Assembly (NCBI RefSeq): GCF_022758295.1
Contig: NZ_JALDWJ010000004.1
Location: 270,902-334,901 of the forward strand
Length of the DNA: 64,000 bases
Source: Lysobacter sp. CFH 32150
GTDB taxonomy: Bacteria > Pseudomonadota > Gammaproteobacteria > Xanthomonadales > Xanthomonadaceae
Direction of reading: 5' to 3'
In this document: positions 40,231 to 49,332 of the stretch, in pieces
How positions within the stretch are numbered: position 1 is the first letter of the stretch
Layout of the letters: every line of letters starts with the position of its first letter
The notes under the pieces: model-generated
Told to the model about the DNA's origin: nothing
What the model saw: only the letters and a program-made list of their open reading frames with translations
Databases searched by the model: none
Program-made: the position numbers and the translations under genes

Positions 40231-40265
40231 AAAAAAGCCGGGCCTTCACATGGAAGGCCCGGCTT
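40231..40265 (-). terminator. Rho-independent terminator of the DUF1329 gene
   Basis: A 13-base stem (GAAGGCCCGGCTT with its complement, 5-base loop) is followed on the minus strand by six T residues. It lies 7 bases beyond the DUF1329 stop, separating DUF1302-DUF1329 from YCF48-RND. Confidence 0.92.
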
Positions 40266-40271
40266 CGCGGA

Positions 40272-41603
40272 TCAACGCACGCCGGAAGCGCGCAGGTTCT
40301 GTGGCGAATAGTCCGCCGGGCCGGTCACGTGCTTGAAGTCGCGCGGCCTTTCCTCGTTGTCGAGGAACATGCCGAGGTAACGGCCGGACTTCAGGTCGTA
40401 ATGCACATCCGTGCCGGTCCAGAACAGCGGCACTTCGTAGTACTGGATCGGCAGCGATTCCGAGTAACGCCAGAGCTTGCCGGCACCGTCGTAGTGATCG
40501 ATCTGCAGGATCTGCCAGCTGTCCTCGTCCAGATAGAACGTGCGGCGCGGGTTGATGTGGCGCATGCCCGGCTTGAGCGTCGCTTCGACCACCCACACGC
40601 GGTGCAGCTCATAACGCAGTTTGTCGGGGTTGAAGTGTCCTGGCTTGATCAGGTCCTTGAGCTTGCTGAGCTTCGCCTTGTACGCGTTGTACGGAACGTA
40701 CATCTCCTTCTTGCCCACCAGCTTCCAGTTGTAGCGGTCCAGCGCGCCGTTGAACATGTCGTACATGTCGTTGGTACGCAGGCCGTCGGATGCCGTGCCG
40801 GGATTGTCGTAGGCGATGTTCGGTGCGCGACGCACGCGGCGCTGACCGGGGTTGTAGACCCAGGCTTGGCGCGGCGAGACCTTGTCGTTGATCGACTCGT
40901 GCACCAGGATCACCTGGCCGGCCAGGCGTGCCGGGCCCAGCACTTCCTGCTTGAAGAAGAAGCCGATGTTGTTGATGTTGTCGGAGGTGTTGCCCGGCTT
41001 GTCGTAAGGCGCCAGGTACTCCTCGCGGATGCGCACCATGTTGTAGGTGCCGCCCGCCGTCACCGGGGCTTGGTTGTCGAAGATCTGCAGCGAGAAGCCC
41101 TTGTACTTGAGCTTGTGGTTCCAGATCGCCTCGGCACCGGTTTTCGGTGTCGGGAACGGGATGCCGGCACCGGCACAGCCCTGCACGCCGGCGCTTTCCC
41201 CGACCAGCTTGCACGAGCCGACATTTTTCTCGGTGGCGTCATAGACGCGTTGCGGGAATGCGGCGGTGCGGTGGGTCGGATAGACGTCGACGCGATAGCC
41301 CTTGTACTTCGCCAGCATCGCCTTCAAACCTGCCGACAGCTTGTCGCCGTATTGCCCGGCGTTGGCTGCGGTGATCTGCAGGATGGGTTTTTCGCCGGCG
41401 AAGGGGTCGGGATGGTGCTGGCCCGACTTGTAGCCGGCCTGCGGCTTGGTCAGGCCGCCATTCCAGGCCGGAATCGAACCGTCGCTGTTGGCACCCTGGT
41501 CGGCGCCGACCGGGGTGGCGGCCAGCGCCGCTCCCATCGTCAGCAGGCAGGCTCCGCCCAGCACTGCGCTACGTGCGCCCAATTTCTGCATCTTGATGCT
41601 CAT
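40272..41603 (-). CDS. Exported DUF1329 family protein
   Basis: The 443-residue protein has a signal peptide (ending GAALAATP near residue 29) and the DUF1329 pattern: SIPAWNGGLTKPQAGYKSG, FPQRVYDATEKNVG, QAWVYNPGQRRVRRAPNIAY, NWKLVGKKEMYVPYNAYK and RRTFYLDEDSWQI. DUF1329 proteins share a LolB/LolA-like beta fold and are probably periplasmic or outer-membrane partners of DUF1302 porins. ATG 41603 (MSIKMQKLG) is chosen because GGGAGG lies 7 bases upstream. It starts 16 bases after the DUF1302 gene stop, so the two form an operon. Confidence 0.9.
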   Translation of the reverse strand: MSIKMQKLGARSAVLGGACLLTMGAALAATPVGADQGANSDGSIPAWNGGLTKPQAGYKSGQHHPDPFAGEKPILQITAANAGQYGDKLSAGLKAMLAKYKGYRVDVYPTHRTAAFPQRVYDATEKNVGSCKLVGESAGVQGCAGAGIPFPTPKTGAEAIWNHKLKYKGFSLQIFDNQAPVTAGGTYNMVRIREEYLAPYDKPGNTSDNINNIGFFFKQEVLGPARLAGQVILVHESINDKVSPRQAWVYNPGQRRVRRAPNIAYDNPGTASDGLRTNDMYDMFNGALDRYNWKLVGKKEMYVPYNAYKAKLSKLKDLIKPGHFNPDKLRYELHRVWVVEATLKPGMRHINPRRTFYLDEDSWQILQIDHYDGAGKLWRYSESLPIQYYEVPLFWTGTDVHYDLKSGRYLGMFLDNEERPRDFKHVTGPADYSPQNLRASGVR

Positions 41604-41618
41604 CGGTGTGCCTCCCAA

Positions 41619-43712
41619 TTAGAACGAGTATTTGATGCTGGCCGATGCGAAATCGCGGTCAGCGATCTGGTTGTAGGGCTCGGCGCCACTGAAGCGGGTG
41701 TAGCTGATGTCGAAGACCCAACTGTTGAGGTAGTTCGCCTCCAGTCCCAACGTCAGCGACTTGCGGCCTTCGAGGAAGTTGCCACCTGGCCCCGGCGTGG
41801 TGCCGTGGACGTCGTGGTTGAAGGCGATGCGCGGCGCCAGGTTGACCGGGCCACCGAACACCGAGTTGTAGTCGGCGCGTGCGGCGAGGCGGTAGCCCCA
41901 GGAGAAGTCGGTGGGGAAGCCGCCGCTGGTCTGCGGGTTGCGCAGGCAGCCGCGGCGCAGGATGCCGGCGTTGGGAATCAACGGCCAACGTCCGGTGAGC
42001 GGATCCTGCGGACCGAAAGTGCCGGTGTCGGCGACGTCGCAGCCGCCGCCGGTATCGGTGCCTTCGCCTTCGAAGCGCAGTTGCGACTCATCCGGCATGT
42101 CGTTCACCTTGGTGGCGCCGATTTCCCCGACCAGCGAGATCTGGTCGGCACCGAGCACTTCGCCGAAGACCTTGGTGAAGGTCGACTGCAACTGGGTGAC
42201 GTGGTAGCGGCCCCAGCCCTGGATGTACTGGCCCGGTGCGTACTGGCCGAGCTGGCTGTCGAACAGCATCGCCGGTGGCGCGCCCGACAGCTGCAACAGC
42301 GGATTGAGCGGGGTTAGGCCGGCGAACAGCAGTTCGACATCGTCGTACTGCAGCGGCATGTTCGGGCGGTAGCTCACTTCACCCTGGAAGGCGATGCCCC
42401 ACGGCAGGTTGGTGTTCCAGCTCACGCCGTAGAGGTCGATGTTCTCGGGATATTCGATGACGACGCTGGCGCCACGGGTCGGTGCGCCGAAGCCCGCGCC
42501 ACCCGGTGTGGTGCCGGGAGCGCCGGTCGCGGCGTAACCCGAGATCACCGGAAGGCGGCTGTGGTAGCGCAGGTAGTAGAAGCCGAACTCGGTGTCGCCC
42601 AGCGCCGGCACCAGCCAGTGCGCGGCGATGCCCCACTGGCCGCTGTCCTTGGCGTTGTCGTTGGGCCCGCGCTGGAACGTGGCGCCACACCCGACGCCGA
42701 CCAGGCCGAGGGCCTGCTGCTGGATGATCGCCTCGGGCGTGCCGGCCGGAAGCCGGGCGCGGAACGCCTCGACGTACTGGGCCAAGCGATCGCTTTGCGA
42801 CCAACCCGCAGGCGTGCCGGTGCAGACCTTGTAGTACAGCTCCGGGTTGTTCACCGGCTGCGGTGCGGTGCCGAAGCCGAGCATGGCGTAGGTGCCGCCC
42901 GGCGAGGCGAAATCGTTGGCGCTGAAGTAGGTGCCGGAAGCGTCGACTTCGACTTCTTCGAACTCGCCCAGGATCACGCCTTCGACGGAGAAGTTGTTGG
43001 TGACCTGGAACGAGCCCCACAGCGCATCGATCGGCAGGAACGCTTCCTTCAACTCGGCACCGGCCACGCGCAGTGCGGACAGGTCGACCGGGTTGATCAC
43101 GTTGATGCCGTTGCTGATGAAGGTGCTCTCGCCCCAACTCACCACCTGGCGGCCGAGGCGTACGGTGCCGGTCTTGTCCTCGCCGTACTTGAAGTCTTTG
43201 TAGATGAATGCATCGAGCAGGCGGCCGCGTTCGCCCACGCGGTCCTTGGCGGCGCGAGTCAAGTCATCGCGGTCGGCGTTCTCGAAATCATAGAAATAGG
43301 TGCCGCGGGTGAACGCGCCCCAGCTCCGCCACTTCAGGCTCAGCTCGGAGGTGACCTTGATCGCGCTGGAGATCAGGTCGCCGTCGTCGTACTTGAGGTT
43401 GCCGTCGTCGCGGTTGCCCGAGAAGCGGCCGGGCGCGGCGATCTGCGACGGGCTGCCCGGGAACGTGGACGTGCCCAGCACCACTGCCTGGCCGCCGATC
43501 AGCGGATTGATCGTGGCCTTGCCGATCAGCCCCGGATCCTGCTCCTCCATGCGCTTGGACGCGCCGTAGGAGATGGTGGTGTCGAAGCTGCCTTCGAGTT
43601 CGCCCTTCTGGAAATCGATTGCATATGCGGCCGGTGCTGCGAGCAGGGCTGCGACCACCGCGATGGTCAGTGGTGCGCGGCGCGCGAGCGCCGGATTGCG
43701 TGCAAAGCTCAT
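41619..43712 (-). CDS. Outer-membrane DUF1302 family protein
   Basis: The 697-residue protein starts with a signal peptide (residues 1-31, LLAAPAAYAIDF) followed by many alternating amphipathic strands ending in a C-terminal aromatic (SIKYSF). It therefore probably forms an outer-membrane beta-barrel. DUF1302 is recognised from FQKGELEGSFDTTISYGAS, LGRQVVSWGESTFISNGINV and PVDLSALRVAGAELKEAFLP. Family genes are nearly always followed by DUF1329. ATG 43712 has GGGGAGGGA upstream. It heads the set DUF1302-DUF1329-YCF48-RND on this strand. Confidence 0.9.
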   Translation of the reverse strand: MSFARNPALARRAPLTIAVVAALLAAPAAYAIDFQKGELEGSFDTTISYGASKRMEEQDPGLIGKATINPLIGGQAVVLGTSTFPGSPSQIAAPGRFSGNRDDGNLKYDDGDLISSAIKVTSELSLKWRSWGAFTRGTYFYDFENADRDDLTRAAKDRVGERGRLLDAFIYKDFKYGEDKTGTVRLGRQVVSWGESTFISNGINVINPVDLSALRVAGAELKEAFLPIDALWGSFQVTNNFSVEGVILGEFEEVEVDASGTYFSANDFASPGGTYAMLGFGTAPQPVNNPELYYKVCTGTPAGWSQSDRLAQYVEAFRARLPAGTPEAIIQQQALGLVGVGCGATFQRGPNDNAKDSGQWGIAAHWLVPALGDTEFGFYYLRYHSRLPVISGYAATGAPGTTPGGAGFGAPTRGASVVIEYPENIDLYGVSWNTNLPWGIAFQGEVSYRPNMPLQYDDVELLFAGLTPLNPLLQLSGAPPAMLFDSQLGQYAPGQYIQGWGRYHVTQLQSTFTKVFGEVLGADQISLVGEIGATKVNDMPDESQLRFEGEGTDTGGGCDVADTGTFGPQDPLTGRWPLIPNAGILRRGCLRNPQTSGGFPTDFSWGYRLAARADYNSVFGGPVNLAPRIAFNHDVHGTTPGPGGNFLEGRKSLTLGLEANYLNSWVFDISYTRFSGAEPYNQIADRDFASASIKYSF

Positions 43713-43966
43713 TTCATTCCCTCCCCAGGGCGTAACGCTTAGGCGTGCAGATAATGGTGGTATGTATTTACGTGCGCGTGCTCGACTCACATTGCGCCCC
43801 CGGATCGGGCGCTTGCGGCATCTTAGTTATGCCGTGTGCGGAAACGCAATGCTGTGGAGTATGGTGTTTCTGTACTGACCGGTAAGCGAAACACATCGCC
43901 ATGCTTCGTACCGATCGCAGCGCTCACGAGATGACGATCAGGGATGGCAACGGCCACAATGCCGCC

Positions 43967-44677
43967 ATGGACGCCATCGATCTGCTCGAAACCATCGAAG
44001 AGGACACCGGCCCGGATCCGCAATGGTCGGTGCTGTGGTTGCACGGGCTCGGCGCCGATGGCCACGACTTCGCGCCGATCGTGCCGGAACTGGTGCGACG
44101 CGACTGGCCGGCCGTGCGCTTCGTGTTCCCGCACGCGCCGGTGCGGGTGGTGACGATCAACGCCGGCATGCGTATGCGTGCCTGGTACGACATCCGCGAC
44201 CTCAGCTTCGCCGCGAATGCCGACCGCGCCGATGCGGCGGGAATGGCAGCCTCCATCGCGCAGGTCGGCGCACTGCTGGACCGTGAGCACGCGCGCGGTG
44301 TCCCGGCCTCGCGCACGTTCCTCGCCGGTTTCTCGCAGGGCGGGGCGGTGACCCTCGCCGCAGGCCTCCGCCGCGGTGAACCGCTGGCGGGCCTGATCGC
44401 GTTGTCGGCCTACCTGCCGATGACGCAGCAGGCCGCGACCGCTGCAGTGCATGAAGCAGCAACCTCGCAACCGCTGTTCATGGCCCATGGCACCCAGGAT
44501 CCGGTGGTGCCGTTCACTGCCGGCGAACAAAGCGCGCAACTGCTGCAACACCTCGGCTTCAACGTCGATTGGCATGGTTATCCGATGCCGCATGCGGTCA
44601 GCCCGGAGGAAATCCGCGACCTCGGCGATTGGATGGGGCGGCTCTTCAGCAAACGCGTATCTTCAGCAAATGATTGA
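43967..44677 (+). CDS. Carboxylesterase/phospholipase family hydrolase
   Basis: The 236-residue alpha/beta-hydrolase is of the short carboxylesterase (EstB/APT1-like) family. It has VLWLHGLGADGHDF (oxyanion region), GFSQGGAVTLAAG (nucleophile Ser), HGTQDPVVPF (Asp) and YPMPHAVSPEE (His). The active site is complete and there is no signal peptide, so it is a cytoplasmic esterase of short-chain esters or lysophospholipids. ATG 43967 (MDAIDLLET) fits the family; ATGs at 43901 and 43931 are also in frame. The algZ gene follows on the same strand. Confidence 0.88.
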   Translation: MDAIDLLETIEEDTGPDPQWSVLWLHGLGADGHDFAPIVPELVRRDWPAVRFVFPHAPVRVVTINAGMRMRAWYDIRDLSFAANADRADAAGMAASIAQVGALLDREHARGVPASRTFLAGFSQGGAVTLAAGLRRGEPLAGLIALSAYLPMTQQAATAAVHEAATSQPLFMAHGTQDPVVPFTAGEQSAQLLQHLGFNVDWHGYPMPHAVSPEEIRDLGDWMGRLFSKRVSSAND

Positions 44678-44854
44678 ACATTCTGTTCAACATTTGCGCG
44701 CCGAGTCCGGCATATGTCCGGACGATTCGGCGCATCCATGCGCCTCACCTTCGCTGCGCGAAGGTCAGTTGCACTGTTCGGCCGCGCTCCGGCGCGGCTC
44801 GTCAGCTTCGCTGCGCAAGCGCAGCACGCGGCCGCGGCGTTTCGCCACCGGCTG

Positions 44855-45934
44855 ATGGACCCCGTGCCGCCGCGCGAGCCTTGGCTGCCGGACCTGTGCC
44901 GGCTGGGACGGTTGGCGACGATGCTCGGCGTGGCCGAGTTGGTGATCATCGTGATTGCGCTCGCGCCCGCCGCCGATGCCGAATGGACGCTCACCCGTTT
45001 CGCTTCCGCGAGCGGCTTCGCGTTGTGGCTGGCGCTGACGATCACGGTGCTGCTGTGCGTGTCGCGGGGGCAGTTGTCGCGCTTGACGCCGGCACTCGGC
45101 GGCACGCTGGCCGTGTCGATGGCGGCGCTGATTGCTGCCTGTGGCGCAGCGATGCTCTACGCCATCGACAGCAGCCTCGGCTATGGCCTAGTGGCGGAAT
45201 CGGTGCGATTGCAGCGCTTCGCGCTCGGCAGCGCGGCGATCGCGGCGCTGATCGTGGCGATCGTGTTGCGCTATCTGTATGCGGTCGATGGCTGGCAGGC
45301 GCAGGTGCGCGCCAGCGCGCGCGCCGAGGCCGATGCGTTGCAGGCGCGGATCAAACCGCATTTCCTGTTCAACAGTATGAACATGATCGCGGGGTTGCTG
45401 CGGCGCGAGCCGGAGGTCGCCGAACGTGCGGTGCTGGACCTGTCCGACCTGTTCCGTGCCGCGCTCGGTGCCGGCAAGGGCGAATCGAGCCTGGCCGAGG
45501 AAGTGGAGCTGGCCGAGCGTTACCTGTCGATCGAACAGCTGCGCCTCGGTGAGCGCCTCCAGGTGCGTTGGCGTCGCGCCGAACCCTTGCCGTGGGACCT
45601 GCCGCTGCCGCGGCTCGTGCTGCAGCCCCTGGTCGAGAACGCGGTGTTGCACGGCATTTCGCGCATCCCGGCCGGGGGCAGGATCGATATCGAACTCAAC
45701 GCCGACGCCGACACCTTGCAGATCAGCGTGCACAACCCGGCGCCGGCGCCGCGCGAACGCGAAAGCGCCGGGCCGGACATGTCAAACATGGGCATCGACG
45801 CGCGCGCCGGCAACCAGCACGCCCAGCGCAGCATCGCCCATCGCCTTACTTTCGCCTTCGGCCCGCGCGCACGGGTGACCGGGCGCTGGCACGAAGGCTA
45901 CTATCTGGCCGAATTGCGGGTGCCGTTGCGTTGA
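44855..45934 (+). CDS. algZ: LytS/AlgZ-family sensor histidine kinase
   Basis: The 359-residue inner-membrane kinase has four membrane helices in the first 145 residues, then the His_kinase domain with the phospho-acceptor His169 in RIKPHFLFNSMNMIAGL, and an ATPase domain with PRLVLQPLVENAVLHGI. This matches AlgZ (FimS), which signals to AlgR in Pseudomonas and Xanthomonads. ATG 44855 is preferred. The frame is open to 44714, but that extra stretch is Arg/Ala-rich and made of short palindromes such as ACCTTCGCTGCGCGAAGGT. The linked algR and hemC support the name. Confidence 0.88.
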   Translation: MDPVPPREPWLPDLCRLGRLATMLGVAELVIIVIALAPAADAEWTLTRFASASGFALWLALTITVLLCVSRGQLSRLTPALGGTLAVSMAALIAACGAAMLYAIDSSLGYGLVAESVRLQRFALGSAAIAALIVAIVLRYLYAVDGWQAQVRASARAEADALQARIKPHFLFNSMNMIAGLLRREPEVAERAVLDLSDLFRAALGAGKGESSLAEEVELAERYLSIEQLRLGERLQVRWRRAEPLPWDLPLPRLVLQPLVENAVLHGISRIPAGGRIDIELNADADTLQISVHNPAPAPRERESAGPDMSNMGIDARAGNQHAQRSIAHRLTFAFGPRARVTGRWHEGYYLAELRVPLR

Positions 45935-45973
45935 GGATTTGCGTTTAGGGACGGAAGTCATGAAGGTGTCGTC

Positions 45974-46705
45974 ATGAGAGTGCTCATCGCCGATGACGAA
46001 CCGCTGGCGCGCGAACGCCTGCGCGACCTGCTTGCCGAGCAGCCGGGGGTGGAACTGGTCGCCGAGGCGGTCGACGGCCGCGAGGCGCTGCACGCCTGCG
46101 CAGAACACCATCCCGACCTCGTCCTGCTCGACATCGCCATGCCCGGCATCGACGGGCTCGAGGCCGCGCGCCACCTCGCTGCGTTCGAGCCGCGTCCGGC
46201 AGTGGTGTTCTGCACTGCATTCGACGCGCACGCGCTGTCGGCGTTCGAAGCCGCGGCGATCGATTACCTGGTCAAGCCGGTTCGCCCGGAGCGGCTCGCC
46301 GCCGCAATCGAGCGTGCGCGAACGTTCGCCGCTGGTCGCACGCATGCGGCGGTCTCGCCGCAGTCCGACCAGCGCCGCACGCACCTGTGCGCGCGCCTGC
46401 GCGGCAGTCTGCGCCTGATCCCGATCGAGGACGTGCATTACCTACAGGCCGAGGAAAAATACGTCGTCGTCCACCACGCCCGTGGTGAGGATTTGATCGA
46501 GGAATCGCTGAAGTCGCTGGAAGAGGAATTCGGTGAGCGCTTCGTCCGCATCCACCGCAACTGCCTGGTGGCGCGTCACGAGATCGTCGAGCTGAAGCGC
46601 GGAGCTGACGGGCATGTGCAGGCGGTGCTGCGGCATGGGGCGCATCCGCTCGAGGTCAGCCGGCGCTGCGTGGCCGGCCTGCGCGAGACGGTGAAGCACC
46701 TGTAG
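45974..46705 (+). CDS. algR: LytTR-family response regulator AlgR
   Basis: The 243-residue protein has a receiver domain with Asp7/Asp8, phospho-acceptor Asp53 in LVLLDIAMPGIDG, and Lys in YLVKPVRPE. A C-terminal LytTR DNA-binding domain follows (LIPIEDVHYLQAEEKYVVVH and FVRIHRNCLVARHEI). It binds DNA as a dimer and in relatives controls surface polysaccharide, type IV pili and virulence. It lies 39 bases after algZ on the same strand, so the two are probably cotranscribed. The downstream hemC link is conserved with Pseudomonas. Confidence 0.93.
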   Translation: MRVLIADDEPLARERLRDLLAEQPGVELVAEAVDGREALHACAEHHPDLVLLDIAMPGIDGLEAARHLAAFEPRPAVVFCTAFDAHALSAFEAAAIDYLVKPVRPERLAAAIERARTFAAGRTHAAVSPQSDQRRTHLCARLRGSLRLIPIEDVHYLQAEEKYVVVHHARGEDLIEESLKSLEEEFGERFVRIHRNCLVARHEIVELKRGADGHVQAVLRHGAHPLEVSRRCVAGLRETVKHL

Positions 46706-47088
46706 GGCCGCTTGTTGTGCTCGTCATCCCCGCGAAGGCGGGGATCCAGTGACTTTGCCCTGCTTCTGCCTTTGCCCTAGCTCGTCATCCCGGCGGAAGC
46801 CGGGATCCATTTTGACTTTGCCCTTTGCTTTTAAGGGCAAGAGCATTCCACTGCTGCGCAGCGGGTCACTTTTCTTTGCTGGCCCAAAGAAAAGTAACCA
46901 AAAGAAATGGCCTCCTTTGCAAGAGCACACCCTGTGGCGTGGAGGTTACGGAGATTTTTCGACTCGGCATCCATGCCTCGGTCGAAAAACGGCGCACGTC
47001 CTGTGCGCCGCCCTTCGGGTTATGTGGCTGCTCGATGTTCGGGCTTTTCTTCGAAGCAGAGCCTGGGTGCTTGGCGGATAATGGCGGC
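46706..47088. repeat. Composite repeat zone between algR and hemC
   Basis: This 383-base gap holds several palindromic repeats and no gene. Two tandem units of the form TCGTCATCCC...GGGATCCA...GACTTTGCCC lie at 46721-46760 and 46781-46823. A CTTTTCTTTG/CAAAGAAAAG hairpin lies at 46869-46896. A CGGCGCAC/GTGCGCCG hairpin lies at 46990-47010. All resemble dispersed repeats common in Xanthomonadaceae and Pseudomonas intergenic DNA. No clear hemC promoter could be picked out. Confidence 0.75.
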
Positions 47089-48009
47089 ATGAAGACGCTG
47101 CGCATCGCTACCCGCAAAAGTCCGCTCGCCCTGTGGCAAAGCGAGCACGTCGCCGCGCTGCTGCGCGCCGCGCATCCTGGGCTCACGGTCGAGCTGGTGC
47201 CGATGAGTACCCGTGGCGATGAGGTACTGGACCGTTCGCTGGCCGCGATCGGTGGCAAGGGCCTGTTCCTCAAGGAGCTCGAGCTCGCCATGCAACGCGG
47301 CGACGCGGATTGCGCGGTGCATTCGTTGAAGGATGTGCCGATGGTGCTGGAGCCGGGCTTCGCCTTGGCGGCGATCCTGCAGCGCGCTGATCCCGCCGAT
47401 GCCTTCGTCAGCAATCGCCATGCCAACATCGATGCGCTCCCGCAGGGCGCCGTCGTCGGCACGTCGTCGCTGCGGCGGCAGGCACAGTTGCGTGCACGCC
47501 GCCCCGATCTCGACTTGCGTGACCTGCGCGGCAACGTCAACACCCGCTTGTCCAAACTCGATGCCGGCGATTACGACGCGATCGTCCTTGCCTGCGCCGG
47601 GTTGCAGCGCCTGGGTTTCGATGCACGTATCCGTTCACGCCTGACGGCACCGCACTGGCTGCCGGCGCCGGCGCAAGGGGCGATCGCGATCGAATGCCGT
47701 GACGACGACGCGGCAACGCAATCACTTTGTGCCGCGCTCGATCACGCTGACACGCGCACTTGCGTCGAAGCCGAGCGTGCAATGAACCGCGCGTTGCACG
47801 GCAGTTGCCACGTTCCGGTCGCGGCGTTGGCGCAACTCGACGGCATGCATCTGCATTTGATCGGGCTCGTGGGTTCCGCCAGCGAAGGCCGCGTCGTGCG
47901 TGCGCATGCACAGGGCCGAGGCGACGCGCCGGAATGCCTGGGCCTGGAAGTCGCCGAAAAACTGCTGGCGCAAGGCGCACGCGAATTGATCGGCGCAGTC
48001 GATCAGTGA
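47089..48009 (+). CDS. hemC: Hydroxymethylbilane synthase (porphobilinogen deaminase)
   Basis: HemC joins four porphobilinogen molecules into hydroxymethylbilane for haem synthesis. The 306-residue protein has [17 protein letters not shown] at the start, [62 protein letters not shown] and the dipyrromethane-cofactor Cys240 in HGSCHVPVA. Start ATG 47089 fits the family. It follows algR as in Pseudomonas, but hemD is absent; the next gene is convergent. Confidence 0.96.
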   Translation: MKTLRIATRKSPLALWQSEHVAALLRAAHPGLTVELVPMSTRGDEVLDRSLAAIGGKGLFLKELELAMQRGDADCAVHSLKDVPMVLEPGFALAAILQRADPADAFVSNRHANIDALPQGAVVGTSSLRRQAQLRARRPDLDLRDLRGNVNTRLSKLDAGDYDAIVLACAGLQRLGFDARIRSRLTAPHWLPAPAQGAIAIECRDDDAATQSLCAALDHADTRTCVEAERAMNRALHGSCHVPVAALAQLDGMHLHLIGLVGSASEGRVVRAHAQGRGDAPECLGLEVAEKLLAQGARELIGAVDQ

Positions 48010-48018
48010 TCGACTGCT

Positions 48019-48972
48019 TCAGTAATACAGCGTCACCATGTGCTTCGCTTCGGCGAAGAACAACCAGCGCTCGACGAACGCTCCCGCAAGCGCGCTGATC
48101 GCCGCAATCGCGAACCATGGCGCCGCATCGAGGTGCACGAACAGCCACACCGGCAGCATGCACAGGATCGGCACCACCGCGAATAGCGCGACTGCAAGCA
48201 GGCGCATCCGCTTCGAATGCTTGCGCGCGACCACGAACGCCATCTCGCGGGTCAGGTAGTTGGCTTCGGTGTGCGGTCGTTCGAAGACGGTCACCTGGCG
48301 TTGCGGCAGACCGACCGCATCGCCGCGCGTCGCCGGCAACGGCACATCGACGTCGCGCCAGTAGCGTCGCTTCAGCAGCCACAGCGCGACGGCGAGCCCG
48401 ACGGCGACCATCGCCGGGCCATTCTCGAGCCTGGTGCCGCGGTAGGTGTCGATCGCCATCAGCAGCAACCCGCCCGTCAGCAGCGCGAACAGCAGGTAAC
48501 CCGGCACCACCAGGCGATGCCCCCAGGCCGGGATCGGCTTGAGCGAGGCATAGATCATCGCGGTGCAAACGACCGTGATCGCCGCGAGTCCAGCCAGCGC
48601 GACGCAGAGCGTGACGCTGAAAAAGTCGAGCGGAATCGAGTACACGCCCTCATGCACGTCGAGCAGTTGCGCGAAGGCGAGCAGACCGAACATCAACGCA
48701 GGCACGTAAGTCGCGAGGGCGGCAACACCTTCGCGCGACAACCAAGAAGTCCGCCATTGCGAGAACGCACGCCAGGCCCGTGCCGGCTTGCCGAGGTGCA
48801 ACAGCGAGCTGAGCAGGCCGGCAGTGACCAGCACCAGCGCCAGCAGGGTCGCGATCCACAAGGACCAGGGATGCATGCGGCCGCCAAGCGTGGCCAGCGC
48901 ACTCCAGAACAGCAGGCCGTAGCCCGCGCCCGACAGTGAGGTGAAAAAGATGACCGACAGGGCGGGATGCAT
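48019..48972 (-). CDS. soeC: SoeC/DmsC-like membrane anchor subunit
   Basis: The 317-residue protein has eight or so hydrophobic helices and the DmsC-family start MHPALSVIFFTSLSGAGYGL, SSLLHLGKPARAWRAFSQW and LSREGVAAL. Such subunits anchor molybdo-FeS complexes in the inner membrane and pass electrons to quinone. It is the last gene of an operon with soeA- and soeB-like genes, interrupted by ybjQ. The symbol follows the complex assignment. A DMSO reductase or similar complex remains possible. Confidence 0.8.
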   Translation of the reverse strand: MHPALSVIFFTSLSGAGYGLLFWSALATLGGRMHPWSLWIATLLALVLVTAGLLSSLLHLGKPARAWRAFSQWRTSWLSREGVAALATYVPALMFGLLAFAQLLDVHEGVYSIPLDFFSVTLCVALAGLAAITVVCTAMIYASLKPIPAWGHRLVVPGYLLFALLTGGLLLMAIDTYRGTRLENGPAMVAVGLAVALWLLKRRYWRDVDVPLPATRGDAVGLPQRQVTVFERPHTEANYLTREMAFVVARKHSKRMRLLAVALFAVVPILCMLPVWLFVHLDAAPWFAIAAISALAGAFVERWLFFAEAKHMVTLYY

Positions 48973-48981
48973 GGAAGACGC

Positions 48982-49323
48982 TTACTCGAGCACGACCGCG
49001 GTGCCGGACGCCGACACCATCAGCATGCTGCCCCCGTCCTGGACCTGGATGGTTTCGTAATCCAGGTCGACGCCGACCACCGCATTCGCGCCGACTTCGC
49101 GCGCCTGCTCGATCATGTCGTCGATGGCTTCCTGCTTGGCCTTGCGCAGTACTTTTTCGTAGCTGCCGGAGCGGCCGCCGACGAGGTCGCGGATGCCGGC
49201 GAAGAAGTCGCGGAATATGTTCGCGCCGAGGATGGCGTCGCCGCCAACGAGACCTTTGTAGTCGACGATGCGGCGGCCTTCGATGCTGTGCGTCGTGGAC
49301 ACCAACACAATGGGCTTGTTCAT
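48982..49323 (-). CDS. ybjQ: YbjQ family protein (UPF0145)
   Basis: The 113-residue protein begins with [20 protein letters not shown], followed by [23 protein letters not shown] and a C-terminal GTAVVLE. This is the complete single-domain YbjQ/UPF0145 family (heavy-metal-binding-like fold, oligomeric). Its function is unknown. It lies between the soeB-like gene (9-base gap) and the soeC-like gene (9-base gap) on one strand, an unexpected position inside a redox operon. An AAGGAAA site precedes ATG 49323. Confidence 0.92.
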   Translation of the reverse strand: MNKPIVLVSTTHSIEGRRIVDYKGLVGGDAILGANIFRDFFAGIRDLVGGRSGSYEKVLRKAKQEAIDDMIEQAREVGANAVVGVDLDYETIQVQDGGSMLMVSASGTAVVLE

Positions 49324-49332
49324 GCGGTTTCC

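Noticed and set aside
46721..46823. CRISPR-like repeats between algR and hemC
   Set aside because: Only two units, each palindromic and imperfect, with no regular spacer and no cas genes.
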